This document shows positions 21,590 to 29,257 of a stretch of DNA of 33,331 nucleotides, in pieces. The notes under the pieces are model-generated. The model worked only from the letters and a program-made list of their open reading frames with translations. It did not search any database and was not told where the DNA came from. Source of the DNA: a virus. The position numbers and the translations under genes are program-made. Position 1 is the stretch's first letter, and every line of letters starts with the position of its first letter. Location of the stretch: IMG/VR virus record IMGVR_UViG_3300025276_000101, positions 1 through 33,331 of that record; one strand, given 5' to 3'.

Positions 21590-24091
21590 ATGGAAGTAAC
21601 GTTTTTAGAAGCTGCCAATGGATTGCGGCTGAGTAAGAGTCACTGCGCAAAAAACGGATTCACTCCGTACCCGCATGTCAAAAGCGTGTCATCACATGAG
21701 CACAAAGTACCTACCGACAAAACCGGTCTGGCTATGCTTGAGAAGTTGATACGTGACCACGCTGATCTTGGTCACTGTCTGCTTAAAGGTAACTTAAAGC
21801 GGCCCATACAAAACGAATCGCGCGCAGGCAAAACTGATCGTATCGGTTATAACAACCTGCTCGTGTTAGATATTGATGGCATCACTTTACCAAGCCATAC
21901 AAACCCAAAGACCTACGATGCTAAAGCTGTTGCTACGTTAGCCAAGACCGTAATGCGTGAGCTACCAGCTGAAGTTCAAGACTGCAGCTTCTTAGCACAA
22001 GCATCTGCAAGCCTCGGTCTCAAAGGCGACAAAGTATCGCTACATATATTTATATTACTGAAGCACGCTATGCCTGCTAAGGCAATCAAGCTATGGCTTC
22101 AAGCAAATAATTTTGAGTCTGAGCTGTTCTCATCACAGCTCGAACTGTCATCCAACGGGCACTCGCTCAAGTACCCACTTGATATAAGTGTGGCTGACAA
22201 CTCAAAACTGATCTTCATTGCGCCTCCTACCTTTGAAGACGGAACCCACGATCCGTTCAGTTCATCCTCCTCTGAGCGGATCGTGAGTGTTTCCGGTATA
22301 ACGGAGACGCTTGATCTCGCGAAATTGATGAATGACATCAGCCCAGAGGTCGTACATCAAAAAAGTAACGAGCATAAAAACCGACTGCGGGTACTACGTG
22401 GCTTCAATGCGAAAAAAGAAAAACTAACTATCGCCACAGTAAATAACAAGTCAGAAGAAATTCTGACTAACCCCGATAAAATGTCGATCACCATACATGA
22501 CGATTCGCACGGGCAGTTCATCCACTGCAACGTCAATGGCGGTGACAGCAACGCTTACTACTTTAGGCTTGATGATCCGACCTATATGTTTAACTTCAAA
22601 GGCGAACCTATCTGGTCTATCGAAAAAGCTGATCCTGATTTTTATAGATCTTTATTCGATGTATACCAAGAAGAGATGGAGAAAGAAGGCCGAGCTAACT
22701 TCCCCGTAGCGATGCGTGACTTCTATACCGATACGTACTACAACGGAGTATTCGATCCTAATCTGAACCAGTTCAGTGACGAGTTCCCGTTGATGCCTTG
22801 CTCATCAGCAAGCATCGAAGGTTTTATGCGATCACACGGTCGCAGCAAACCTGACTACATACCAGATGCAAGAGTCGTATTCGATCCTGCAGCTAATGAT
22901 GCAGGGGTGAACCTGACTAACGTGCCATATCACATCAACATGTTTCGTAAAACAGAGTACATGCTGTCAAGCCGTGAGCACGAACCGCTAAGCATGGGCG
23001 ACGCACATAAGATCGCTGACTCTTGTCCTTTGATCTATAAGTTAATGACTCACATCTTAGGCGGACAGAGCCTCGAAGTTGAGCACTTCACTAACTGGCT
23101 AGCGTACATATTCCAAACCAAGCGAAAGGCAATGACTGCTTGGGTACTGCAAGGCGTGCCTGGTACCGGTAAAGGTATCTTCTATACCAAAGTACTTCGC
23201 CCATTATTCGGTAACGAGCACGTACCAATGCGAGCGTTACAGAACATAGAAGAGCAGTTCAATCTCTATATGAGACAGGCGCTATTCCTGGTTGTTGATG
23301 AGTTTCACATGGCTTCAGCCAACTCAGGCACGATGAAGATTGCTGACAAACTCAAAAACGCTATTACAGAAAACACGATGACTATTCGTGCTATGCGTTC
23401 TAACCAAGTTGAAATGCCTAACTTTACAAACTTTATATTCCTAACTAACCGTATGGATGCTGTAAAGATTGAAGAGGGTGACCGTCGATACAATATCGCG
23501 CCTCGCCAAGAACAGAAGCTAGAACATGTGTATCCAGAAGTCATTGATGGTATCGATGATATCAGCAGTGAGCTATACAAGTTCGCTGCACTACTGCGTA
23601 GCTACAAAGTTAACAAGCAGCTAGTACGTACGCCGATTGCTAACAACGCTAAAGCACAAATGGCTCAAGTCACCATGTCTGTGATGGAAGAGTTCTTCGC
23701 AGCAGTAAGACATGGCAACTTATCGTTCTTTATGGACATACTCGATATAGAGTTAACCAACGTATTGCAGGGCGCAGAGATCACTACCGCACAACGCTTC
23801 GTTAAGCAGTGGGTAGCAGAATCACAGGGGCCTCACTCAGTTATACCAATGGAACATCTACGTGTTGTATATGGTGTACTGACTGACGACCGCTTATCAC
23901 AACGTGAGTTTGTTAAACGAGCGGAAAGATGCGGGCTAACACGAGAACGAAAACGCGCCCACAACGCGACCAGGAGTGCAAATGTAACAACGGGTGTAGT
24001 CGTTAAGTGGACGTTAACTAAAGAGCAACTTGAAGAAGTTACTCACAAATACTTTGATGACAAAGATCACAAGTTACTTGCTGCTGTATAA
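21590..24091 (+). CDS. Primase-helicase: AEP-like primase plus SF3-like helicase
   Basis: An 833-aa protein. The N-terminal part has LLVLDIDGI (about residues 91-99, the DxD of archaeo-eukaryotic primases) and KGDKVSLHIFILL (about 146-158, the S-x-H motif). The C-terminal part is an SF3/D5-type (DUF5906-like) helicase: Walker A GVPGTGKG at about 521-528, Walker B LFLVVDEFH at about 563-571, then NFIFLTNRMDAV as sensor-like motif C. It should prime and unwind DNA for the polymerase next door. AGGAGG before the ATG is strong. Whether it also recognises the repeat array as origin is unknown. Confidence 0.9.
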   Translation: MEVTFLEAANGLRLSKSHCAKNGFTPYPHVKSVSSHEHKVPTDKTGLAMLEKLIRDHADLGHCLLKGNLKRPIQNESRAGKTDRIGYNNLLVLDIDGITLPSHTNPKTYDAKAVATLAKTVMRELPAEVQDCSFLAQASASLGLKGDKVSLHIFILLKHAMPAKAIKLWLQANNFESELFSSQLELSSNGHSLKYPLDISVADNSKLIFIAPPTFEDGTHDPFSSSSSERIVSVSGITETLDLAKLMNDISPEVVHQKSNEHKNRLRVLRGFNAKKEKLTIATVNNKSEEILTNPDKMSITIHDDSHGQFIHCNVNGGDSNAYYFRLDDPTYMFNFKGEPIWSIEKADPDFYRSLFDVYQEEMEKEGRANFPVAMRDFYTDTYYNGVFDPNLNQFSDEFPLMPCSSASIEGFMRSHGRSKPDYIPDARVVFDPAANDAGVNLTNVPYHINMFRKTEYMLSSREHEPLSMGDAHKIADSCPLIYKLMTHILGGQSLEVEHFTNWLAYIFQTKRKAMTAWVLQGVPGTGKGIFYTKVLRPLFGNEHVPMRALQNIEEQFNLYMRQALFLVVDEFHMASANSGTMKIADKLKNAITENTMTIRAMRSNQVEMPNFTNFIFLTNRMDAVKIEEGDRRYNIAPRQEQKLEHVYPEVIDGIDDISSELYKFAALLRSYKVNKQLVRTPIANNAKAQMAQVTMSVMEEFFAAVRHGNLSFFMDILDIELTNVLQGAEITTAQRFVKQWVAESQGPHSVIPMEHLRVVYGVLTDDRLSQREFVKRAERCGLTRERKRAHNATRSANVTTGVVVKWTLTKEQLEEVTHKYFDDKDHKLLAAV

Positions 24092-24112
24092 CATTATTAG
24101 CTATACTAATAC
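24084..24112 (+). promoter_or_regulatory. Promoter/operator before the nuclease gene
   Basis: Perfect palindrome TATTAG-CTATA-CTAATA (24095-24111) four bases after the primase-helicase stop. -10 TAATAC at 24107-24112; the -35 position (24084-24089) holds CTGTAT, a weak match. Confidence 0.6.
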
Positions 24113-24140
24113 GAAATTTATTTATATTCTAGGATAGCAC

Positions 24141-24890
24141 ATGATTAAGTTAACTCAGGATACGAGACCAGACGATGTTGTTGATTTTGAAAAACCGAAG
24201 GAATTAGGTGATGTCAGAGCTTGGAGTTATTCAGCGCTTAAAGTCTACGAAGAATGCGCTTATCGGACGTATATCAGCCGAGTTAAAGGCGTTAAAGAAC
24301 CGAGCGGCCCAGCTGCTGATCGCGGTACGCAAATACACCAATACGCTGAAGACTACGTTGACGGCACTATGGGTGAGATGCACGACTCTCTCTACAAGTT
24401 TAAAGACGAGTTCGAAGAACTACGTGAACTCTATGCGCAAGCCAAAGTAGAAAACGAAGGCGAGTGGGGTTTCGATCTCGACTGGGCAACAGTCGGTTGG
24501 ATGCAAAAAGAAACCTGGGCACGTATCAAGCTCGATGCACTAGTCCAAGAAGACGACACATCTGCCAGAGTCATCGACTACAAAACAGGCAAGAAGTGGG
24601 GTAACGAAATATCCCACGGACAGCAAGGTTTGCTCTATGCAATTGGCACCTTCTTTAGATACCCACACTTACAATTTGTACAAGTTGAGTTCTGGTATCT
24701 CGACAAAGGTGAAACCACCAAAAAGACATATACGCGCGATCAGGCAATGGTCTTTGCACCAGGCTTTCATCGGCGCGCAGTCAAGATGACTACCGAAAAA
24801 GATTTCGCTCCAACACCCAGTAAAGACAGCTGCAGGTGGTGTCCTCACCGTAAAGGTGATGAACCCGAATGCACCTGGGGCGTCGGATAA
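24141..24890 (+). CDS. PD-(D/E)XK nuclease, RecB/Cas4-like with Cys cluster
   Basis: A 249-aa nuclease. WSYSALKVYEECAYRTYISR opens the RecB-like fold; the His of GTQIHQYAEDYV (about residue 64) is the conserved motif His; D of KLDALVQEDD (about 131) and the DYKTGK motif (about 148-153) complete the active site; GQQGLLYAIGTFF is the following QxxxY-type helix. One Cys near residue 34 plus three at the end (CRWCPHRKGDEPEC) form the one-plus-three pattern of Cas4/AddB iron-sulphur nucleases. Likely a recombination or end-processing exonuclease in phage replication. The CTAGGA before the start is a weak ribosome site. Confidence 0.88.
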   Translation: MIKLTQDTRPDDVVDFEKPKELGDVRAWSYSALKVYEECAYRTYISRVKGVKEPSGPAADRGTQIHQYAEDYVDGTMGEMHDSLYKFKDEFEELRELYAQAKVENEGEWGFDLDWATVGWMQKETWARIKLDALVQEDDTSARVIDYKTGKKWGNEISHGQQGLLYAIGTFFRYPHLQFVQVEFWYLDKGETTKKTYTRDQAMVFAPGFHRRAVKMTTEKDFAPTPSKDSCRWCPHRKGDEPECTWGVG

Positions 24891-24930
24891 ATTTATAACA
24901 CCATACTCACTCTAGGAATAGGAGCAAAAA

Positions 24931-25251
24931 ATGATCAAGAAATTAGTAATAAGTTTAGTATGCCTTTGGGCAGTTTCAGCTAACGCGCTGGACAATAAAA
25001 CACTGCATAGTTTTTGTGACTCAGATGAAAAAACATGGAACTATGTTTGTGAAGGCTACGCATCAGGTGTACTGGACACTAATCGACTATTGGTTTTACT
25101 GGACAACCCAGAATGTGAAAAGTTTAAACCTCTATCCGCGACTATGCTAGTCGCTGCATATAAAACACACTACAAAGAATTAGACCCGAAAGACCCCGCA
25201 ATCTTTTGGCTCACAAAGTACAGCTATGACAATATCCCTTGCGAAAAATAA
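24931..25251 (+). CDS. Secreted Rap1a/Tai-like protein
   Basis: A 106-aa protein with a clear signal peptide (MIKKLVISLVCLWAVSANA, cleavage after residue 19). The mature part has four Cys (29, 40, 62, 104) and the motif CEGYASGVLD, then a long helix and the ending YSYDNIPC. This is the pattern of the Rap1a/Tai family, periplasmic proteins known as immunity proteins against type VI secretion amidases. Here it would sit in the host periplasm, perhaps protecting the infected cell or prophage carrier, or binding a cell-wall enzyme. The family call rests on the Cys pattern and motif spacing. Confidence 0.72.
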   Translation: MIKKLVISLVCLWAVSANALDNKTLHSFCDSDEKTWNYVCEGYASGVLDTNRLLVLLDNPECEKFKPLSATMLVAAYKTHYKELDPKDPAIFWLTKYSYDNIPCEK

Positions 25252-25261
25252 CAAAGTATTA

Positions 25262-25435
25262 ATGCCCAGACCGACACCAGAAAACTTAAAAATAGCGCGG
25301 GTAAATAACGTGTCTAAATATGTAGGGTCAGTCTGTCAACATTGCAACAGCACAATCAAGTATACCTGTAATGCAGCATGCGTGATGTGCAGCAATGAGC
25401 GCGCCACGAAAGCCATGAGAGCGAAAAGTAAATAA
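25262..25435 (+). CDS. Small zinc-ribbon protein (57 aa)
   Basis: A 57-aa basic protein with CQHC and CVMC pairs (VCQHCNSTIKYTCNAACVMC), a zinc-ribbon pattern, and a basic tail (ERATKAMRAKSK). An alternative ATG at 25226 would add 12 residues and overlap the upstream gene; neither start has a good ribosome site. Small phage zinc ribbons of this type bind nucleic acids or serve as regulators. Function not known. Confidence 0.6.
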   Translation: MPRPTPENLKIARVNNVSKYVGSVCQHCNSTIKYTCNAACVMCSNERATKAMRAKSK

Positions 25436-25455
25436 TTTACTAGGAGGCATTAAAT

Positions 25456-25755
25456 ATGTTCATACCAGAAGTTTATGATGACGAAGAGTGTATACGGCCT
25501 GCTTTTTATAACCCTGACAATTACGACAACCCTCAAGCAGCACAAAAACTAGGAGCGCTATACAAGACTAACAGCGAGATAAGTCTTTACGGCATGAGTG
25601 GGTTACATGACCTTGACGAGATAACTCACACGGCCTCAAAGTGCTTGGGGCTGTCCTTATGTTTAGCTATATGGCATCAAGGTGAGTATGTAGATGCTGA
25701 AGACATTTTTAAGCAGCAAAATGACATCGAAAGAAAAGCCTATAAAAAAGTCTAA
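25456..25755 (+). CDS. Hypothetical acidic protein (99 aa)
   Basis: Unrecognised 99-aa protein with an acidic start (PEVYDDEECIRPAFYNPDNY) and a helical centre around TASKCLGLSLCLAIWHQGEY (about residues 58-77). AGGAGG (within ACTAGGAGG) nine bases before the ATG. It ends the operon that began at 24107; two hairpins follow. Confidence 0.62.
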   Translation: MFIPEVYDDEECIRPAFYNPDNYDNPQAAQKLGALYKTNSEISLYGMSGLHDLDEITHTASKCLGLSLCLAIWHQGEYVDAEDIFKQQNDIERKAYKKV

Positions 25756-25826
25756 CCGCACTAGGCTCATACCTTAGCTGCGGTTATTTGCCCACCTGTG
25801 CCTACAGACATCGGTGGGCTTTTTTA
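25754..25826 (+). terminator. Hairpin plus rho-independent terminator
   Basis: First hairpin AACCGCA/TGCGGTT (25754-25760 with 25779-25785). Then the terminator proper: GCCCACC (25790-25796) with GGTGGGC (25813-25819) around a 16-nt loop, followed by seven T. It separates the nuclease/Rap1a unit from the small membrane genes. Confidence 0.85.
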
Positions 25827-25852
25827 TTCCCGATCGGAATTCAAATGATCCT

Positions 25853-25864
25853 CATGAATCATGA
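25853..25864. repeat. CATGAATCATGA repeat, copy 2
   Basis: Copy 2 of the 12-base repeat, 13 bases before the ATG of the 50-aa membrane gene, in a short gap after a terminator. Confidence 0.6.
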
Positions 25865-25877
25865 ACAGAGAATCCCT

Positions 25878-26030
25878 ATGAAAAAACTACTGATACGTTT
25901 CGGTTACGCAATCGCAGTAGCCGCTTTACTCACTATCTTCGCAAACATGATCGCGATCAGCTTGTATGTTATAGCGTTAATTGCTCTTGTGTGCTGCGTT
26001 GGTTACTTCCATTTAAGGACTAACAAATGA
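25878..26030 (+). CDS. Small membrane protein (50 aa)
   Basis: A 50-aa protein beginning MKKLLIRFGYAIAVAALLTI, hydrophobic through residues 8-45, so one or two membrane helices with a short basic end. A longer frame from 25788 would pass through the terminator and is rejected. Weak AGAGAA before the ATG. Coupled to the next gene by ATGA. Function unknown. Confidence 0.55.
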   Translation: MKKLLIRFGYAIAVAALLTIFANMIAISLYVIALIALVCCVGYFHLRTNK

Positions 26031-26149
26031 CTATGTCAACACTGCTTAGTGTGATTGAAATCGCTTTTTTAGTAATTACAATCTTAGGAGTTATTTATGA
26101 TTACAGCAGGTCTACTTTCAGCAGCGGGGCTCCTGTTCCTGATATTTAA
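26027..26149 (+). CDS. Very small membrane protein (40 aa)
   Basis: A 40-aa protein beginning MTMSTLLSVIEIAFLVITIL, one membrane helix (residues 5-24), then a short polar tail (YDYSRSTFSSGAPVPDI). AAGGA stands eight bases before the ATG, which overlaps the upstream stop (ATGA). Its 3' part overlaps the next gene by 53 nt. Confidence 0.45.
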   Translation: MTMSTLLSVIEIAFLVITILGVIYDYSRSTFSSGAPVPDI

Positions 26150-26390
26150 GTTCGGCGTACGCCGTGCTATTTCATTTGATATCCCAATAGATATTGCATG
26201 TACTGGCCTCCTGATGTTCCTGTTCGCAGGGACATATGGAGGGATGATGACTGCAATGATTGGCGGCCTTATCATATCCATCACGTTGCTTATCATGAGG
26301 CGTACTATGGCTCGTGAAGTTCTCATGTTTAGCAAAACAAGAAAATTTCCCTACCGTTCACTACGGTGGGTAGAGGTAGATCCAGAATGA
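26097..26390 (+). CDS. Membrane protein with about three helices (97 aa)
   Basis: A 97-aa protein with hydrophobic segments at about residues 1-19, 34-50 and 51-67 (LLMFLFAGTYGGMMTAMIGG in the middle), then a basic cytoplasmic tail (RRTMAREVLMFSKTRKF). AGGAG before the ATG. Family unknown; holin-like size, but no lysis genes are near. Third in a row of small membrane genes. Confidence 0.62.
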   Translation: MITAGLLSAAGLLFLIFKFGVRRAISFDIPIDIACTGLLMFLFAGTYGGMMTAMIGGLIISITLLIMRRTMAREVLMFSKTRKFPYRSLRWVEVDPE

Positions 26391-26569
26391 AAGAAGAAAG
26401 TGAAAACCCTAAACCAAAAAGCCTGGGGCAGAAGATCAGGTTTCAACTTGAAATCATGACGTTGATGTTGCAGTCCTGCCGCTTGGAATCAGCAGCTGTA
26501 CATCTTGATAAAGCACTTCAGCTTTGTGACGAAGCCCACCTACTGGAGTTCCCCGATGACAAACTATAA
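26387..26569 (+). CDS. Small helical protein (60 aa)
   Basis: Unrecognised 60-aa protein beginning MKEESENPKPKSLGQKIRFQ, then a helical hairpin (LESAAVHLDKALQLCDEAHL, about residues 32-51). The helix pair has the look of a TPR-like unit. Start overlaps the upstream TGA (ATGA), with GAGG before it. Confidence 0.58.
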   Translation: MKEESENPKPKSLGQKIRFQLEIMTLMLQSCRLESAAVHLDKALQLCDEAHLLEFPDDKL

Positions 26570-26753
26570 AGAGCTGCTATTCGGCCACTTGAAGGAGATG
26601 TTTGACGATGCAAATGCTCTACAAACGAAATGGGAAGTTAGTCGAGTACAAACTCGTAACCGACCCGAAAGAAGCAGCAGTGTGGAGTACACACCGTTTG
26701 AAGAAGTCCGAGATCAAGATCATGACGAAAACAGATCGAACGACAGCCGCTGA
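26556..26753 (+). CDS. Overlapping small open frame (65 aa)
   Basis: A 65-codon frame starting MTNYKELLFGHLKEMFDDAN with GGAG eight bases upstream. The first 26 residues look coding (amphipathic helix); the rest (RVQTRNRPERSSSVEYTPFE) is polar and lies in a different frame under the better supported gene at 26608. It may be a real short gene with a tail of little meaning, or a broken one. Confidence 0.35.
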   Translation: MTNYKELLFGHLKEMFDDANALQTKWEVSRVQTRNRPERSSSVEYTPFEEVRDQDHDENRSNDSR

Positions 26754-26919
26754 ACTACGACAGGAGATCCTCGATGACATCCTTAGCCGAGAACCTAATC
26801 CCAGTAAAAAATCTAAGGCCGCCTCAGACGAGGTATCAAAAAAGCGTAAAGCCACCAAACCTCAATATGTTAAAACGAGGCAAACAAAACAAAAAACTAG
26901 GGGACAAAGTAACAAGTAA
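26608..26919 (+). CDS. Small basic hypothetical protein (103 aa)
   Basis: A protein of 103 aa beginning MQMLYKRNGKLVEYKLVTDP, with an opening like the short phage proteins that read MLYK..G..xEYxxV. A helical middle (TTAAELRQEILDDILSREPN) and a very basic tail (SKKSKAASDEVSKKRKATKP) follow. Starts at TTG 26602 or ATG 26614 are also possible. It overlaps the GP88-like gene by 146 nt in another frame, which is unusual here. Confidence 0.5.
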   Translation: MQMLYKRNGKLVEYKLVTDPKEAAVWSTHRLKKSEIKIMTKTDRTTAAELRQEILDDILSREPNPSKKSKAASDEVSKKRKATKPQYVKTRQTKQKTRGQSNK

Positions 26920-27460
26920 GATGTGGAAAGGTATGACCATGTACTCTTTGACTTTAGAAGAGCGCGATACATGCCCGTCAGACTGTGAGCAGTGGGATAA
27001 TTGTTATGGTGACAACATGCCTTTTGCCCATCGCTTTGATAACCAAGACGAAAACTTCCTTCCCTATCTAGAGCGCCAATTATCAGGGCTCAACGATAAA
27101 CACCAAGATGGTTTCGTCGTCCGACTACATGTCCTTGGTGATTTCTACAGTAGTTTCTATACATTCCAATGGCAGCTTTGGCTTCGTAAATTTAAAAACC
27201 TAAGAGTGTTTGGCTACACACATCATAAGTCAGATACAAAGCTAGGACGTATGATTAGCAACATAAACCGCCTCTACCCAGAACGTTACCGAGTCCGGTT
27301 CTCTGATGACCATAGAACAAAGTTCAGCGCACATGTGAGCACTAACAACGAATCTGCTGGGGGCATCATGTGCCCGGAACAAGCAGGTAAAACAGCTAGC
27401 TGTGCCGCCTGCGGTTACTGTTGGTCCAGTGACAATCCGGTCATTTTTATTGAGCATTAA
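26774..27460 (+). CDS. GP88-like phage protein with Cys clusters
   Basis: A 228-aa protein. ERDTCPSDCEQWDNCYGDNM (residues 64-83; C67, C71, C77), a central FVVRLHVLGDFYSSFYTFQW and GYTHHKSDTK, and a C-terminal CPEQ...CAACGYCW cluster are the pattern of the phage gene-88 family. The Cys arrangement suggests a metal or iron-sulphur site; function is unknown. AGGAG seven bases before the ATG fixes this start, although the first 40 residues overlap the preceding gene. The promoter of the helicase begins inside its last codons. Confidence 0.75.
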   Translation: MTSLAENLIPVKNLRPPQTRYQKSVKPPNLNMLKRGKQNKKLGDKVTSKMWKGMTMYSLTLEERDTCPSDCEQWDNCYGDNMPFAHRFDNQDENFLPYLERQLSGLNDKHQDGFVVRLHVLGDFYSSFYTFQWQLWLRKFKNLRVFGYTHHKSDTKLGRMISNINRLYPERYRVRFSDDHRTKFSAHVSTNNESAGGIMCPEQAGKTASCAACGYCWSSDNPVIFIEH

Positions 27461-27478
27461 TATTAGTTATGCTAATAT
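27450..27478 (+). promoter_or_regulatory. Helicase promoter with perfect operator
   Basis: -35 TTGAGC (27450-27455), spacer 17, -10 TAATAT (27473-27478); palindrome TATTAG-TTATG-CTAATA (27461-27477). The -35 lies in the last codons of the GP88-like gene. Same -35 hexamer as the replication promoter at 18797. Confidence 0.8.
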
Positions 27479-27503
27479 TAATTACCATCAAAGAGTGATG
27501 CCT

Positions 27504-28841
27504 ATGTACGAACCCTTCGAACACCAAAAAGTCACGACTGACTTCATCAACGAAAACCCTCGTTGTCTTATTACATCTGATCCTGGCACAGGTAAGACGC
27601 GCTCTGTCTTAGACGCGATCGCGGACCGCGGTACACGAACCTTGGTTCTCGCTCCGTTGTCCATCTTGGAAGCATCATGGGGCGATGACATCGAGAAGTT
27701 CCAGCCTGACCTAACGTACACCGTTGCATACGCCAAGAACCGTGAGAAAGCGTTTCTCGGTACAGAAGATGTCGTTATTACTAATCACGATGCTGTTAAG
27801 TGGATCGCTAAAAATTACCACGTCTTGTGTGGTTTCGACACGCTAGTTATTGACGAGTTCACAGCGTTTAAGAACAAAGACAGTCAGCGCAGCAAAGCCT
27901 GCCGCAAGATTGCAGAAGCGTTTACCAACCGTATCGCAATGTCTGGTACGCCAAACAGCAACGGTATCTTAGATGTATGGCACCCAACACTAATCGTCGA
28001 CGACGGTGAACGACTCGGCCATCGGTTCTACAGTTTCCGATCTTCTGTCTGTACATCGCGCTTCAATGGATTCGCTAATGAATGGGTTCAGAAAGACGAC
28101 GCAGAAGAAGTAGTAGCTGCAGCACTCAGCGATATCAACATTAGGTACGAATTAACCGAATGCCTCGATATGCCAGAGCAAAGTGTACAGACCATGTACG
28201 TAACGCTACCTAAAAAGATCATGCAGCAGTACAAGCAGCTCAGTGACGACTCTGTGTTGTATACCGGAGCAGCAACAATCAACGCAGTTCACGCGGGTAG
28301 CAAGGTTAAAAAGCTACTTCAGTTGTGTACCGGTGCTGTCTATGACGAGAACGGTGAGACACAACGTTTACACAAAGAACGTTACGACCTCGTGTTGCAG
28401 CTAGTCCAAGAACGCGCGCAGTCACTCGTCGCCTTCAACTGGAAACACGAGCAGCGTTACATGGTTGAGCTAGCAGACAAGCTAGGTATCAAACACGCCA
28501 CCATCGATGGCAGTATAGCTGCGCACAAACGCAAAGAAATTGTAGACAGGTTACAAGCAGGTCAGCTGCAAGTGGTGTTCTGTCACCCTCAATCAGCAGG
28601 GCACGGCCTCACTATGACTAAAGCAAAATCAGTCATATGGGCTTCACCTACCTACAACGCAGAACATTATCAGCAGTTCAATCGACGCATATATCGAGCC
28701 GGTCAGACTGAAAAGACTGAGGTCATTCAGATAGCAGCGCGTAACACCTGGGAACCAGATGTGTACGAAAAGTTGCAAGGCAAAGTCGATCGTATGGACC
28801 AGCTACTCGGAATCCTAAACAAATTAAAACAAGCAGCCTAA
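27504..28841 (+). CDS. SNF2-type DEAD/H-box helicase
   Basis: A 445-aa superfamily 2 helicase. Motif I DPGTGKT (residues 26-32), Ia APLSILEASW (50-59), II VIDEF (115-119), III MSGTPNSNG, then the second RecA domain with GHGLTMTKAKSVIWASPTYN and motif VI QFNRRIYRAGQ. This is the compact SNF2/RapA-like form found in phages; it probably works as a DNA translocase in replication or recombination. Starts further upstream (27402) are excluded because transcription begins near 27485; ATG 27504 fits GAGTG spacing better than 27498. Confidence 0.92.
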   Translation: MYEPFEHQKVTTDFINENPRCLITSDPGTGKTRSVLDAIADRGTRTLVLAPLSILEASWGDDIEKFQPDLTYTVAYAKNREKAFLGTEDVVITNHDAVKWIAKNYHVLCGFDTLVIDEFTAFKNKDSQRSKACRKIAEAFTNRIAMSGTPNSNGILDVWHPTLIVDDGERLGHRFYSFRSSVCTSRFNGFANEWVQKDDAEEVVAAALSDINIRYELTECLDMPEQSVQTMYVTLPKKIMQQYKQLSDDSVLYTGAATINAVHAGSKVKKLLQLCTGAVYDENGETQRLHKERYDLVLQLVQERAQSLVAFNWKHEQRYMVELADKLGIKHATIDGSIAAHKRKEIVDRLQAGQLQVVFCHPQSAGHGLTMTKAKSVIWASPTYNAEHYQQFNRRIYRAGQTEKTEVIQIAARNTWEPDVYEKLQGKVDRMDQLLGILNKLKQAA

Positions 28842-28857
28842 ATGAAGAGAAAAAACT

Positions 28858-29223
28858 ATGAATATTAATGAACTAATCGAAGCAAGAGCCAAGGTTAAAG
28901 ACGCTATGGCAGGTCTTAACGCTGAGCTTAAAGAGCTAAACAAGAGTAAAGACGATCTTGACTACCAGCTCTTAACCAAATTGGACGAGCAGGGTTTGTC
29001 GCGTACCGCTAACGACAAAGCCAGCGTATCCATTAATGCTGACACTGTACCCGACGTGACTGACTGGGATGCTCTTTACGGGCATATCGACAACACCAAG
29101 GACTACAGCTTGTTGCAAAGACGGGTCTCGTCGACTGCATACAAAGAACTTCTGAAGCTTGGCGAAGATGTTCCTGGTTTGCAGCCCCGTGAAATTCGAC
29201 GTATTAACTTTCGTAACCTTTAA
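28858..29223 (+). CDS. Hypothetical protein with N-terminal coiled coil (121 aa)
   Basis: Unrecognised 121-aa protein. Residues 1-45 form a charged coiled coil (MNINELIEARAKVKDAMAGL, then AELKELNKSKDDLDYQLLTK); the rest is a small folded part with WDALYGHI and YKELLKLGEDVPG-like segments ending in RINFRNL. The layout recalls small recombination accessory proteins. It lies between the SNF2 helicase and the following probable DNA-binding gene, in one transcript. GAAGAG lies upstream of the ATG. Confidence 0.68.
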   Translation: MNINELIEARAKVKDAMAGLNAELKELNKSKDDLDYQLLTKLDEQGLSRTANDKASVSINADTVPDVTDWDALYGHIDNTKDYSLLQRRVSSTAYKELLKLGEDVPGLQPREIRRINFRNL

Positions 29224-29224
29224 A

Positions 29225-29236
29225 CATGAATCATGA
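29225..29236. repeat. CATGAATCATGA repeat, copy 3
   Basis: Copy 3 of the 12-base repeat, directly after the stop of the 121-aa gene and 21 bases before the next ATG. Confidence 0.6.
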
Positions 29237-29257
29237 ATCCTGAAGAGAGTATCTATT

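Noticed and set aside
27402-27503. N-terminal extension of the SNF2 helicase
   Set aside because: It would read through the promoter and operator at 27450-27478; transcription starts after it.
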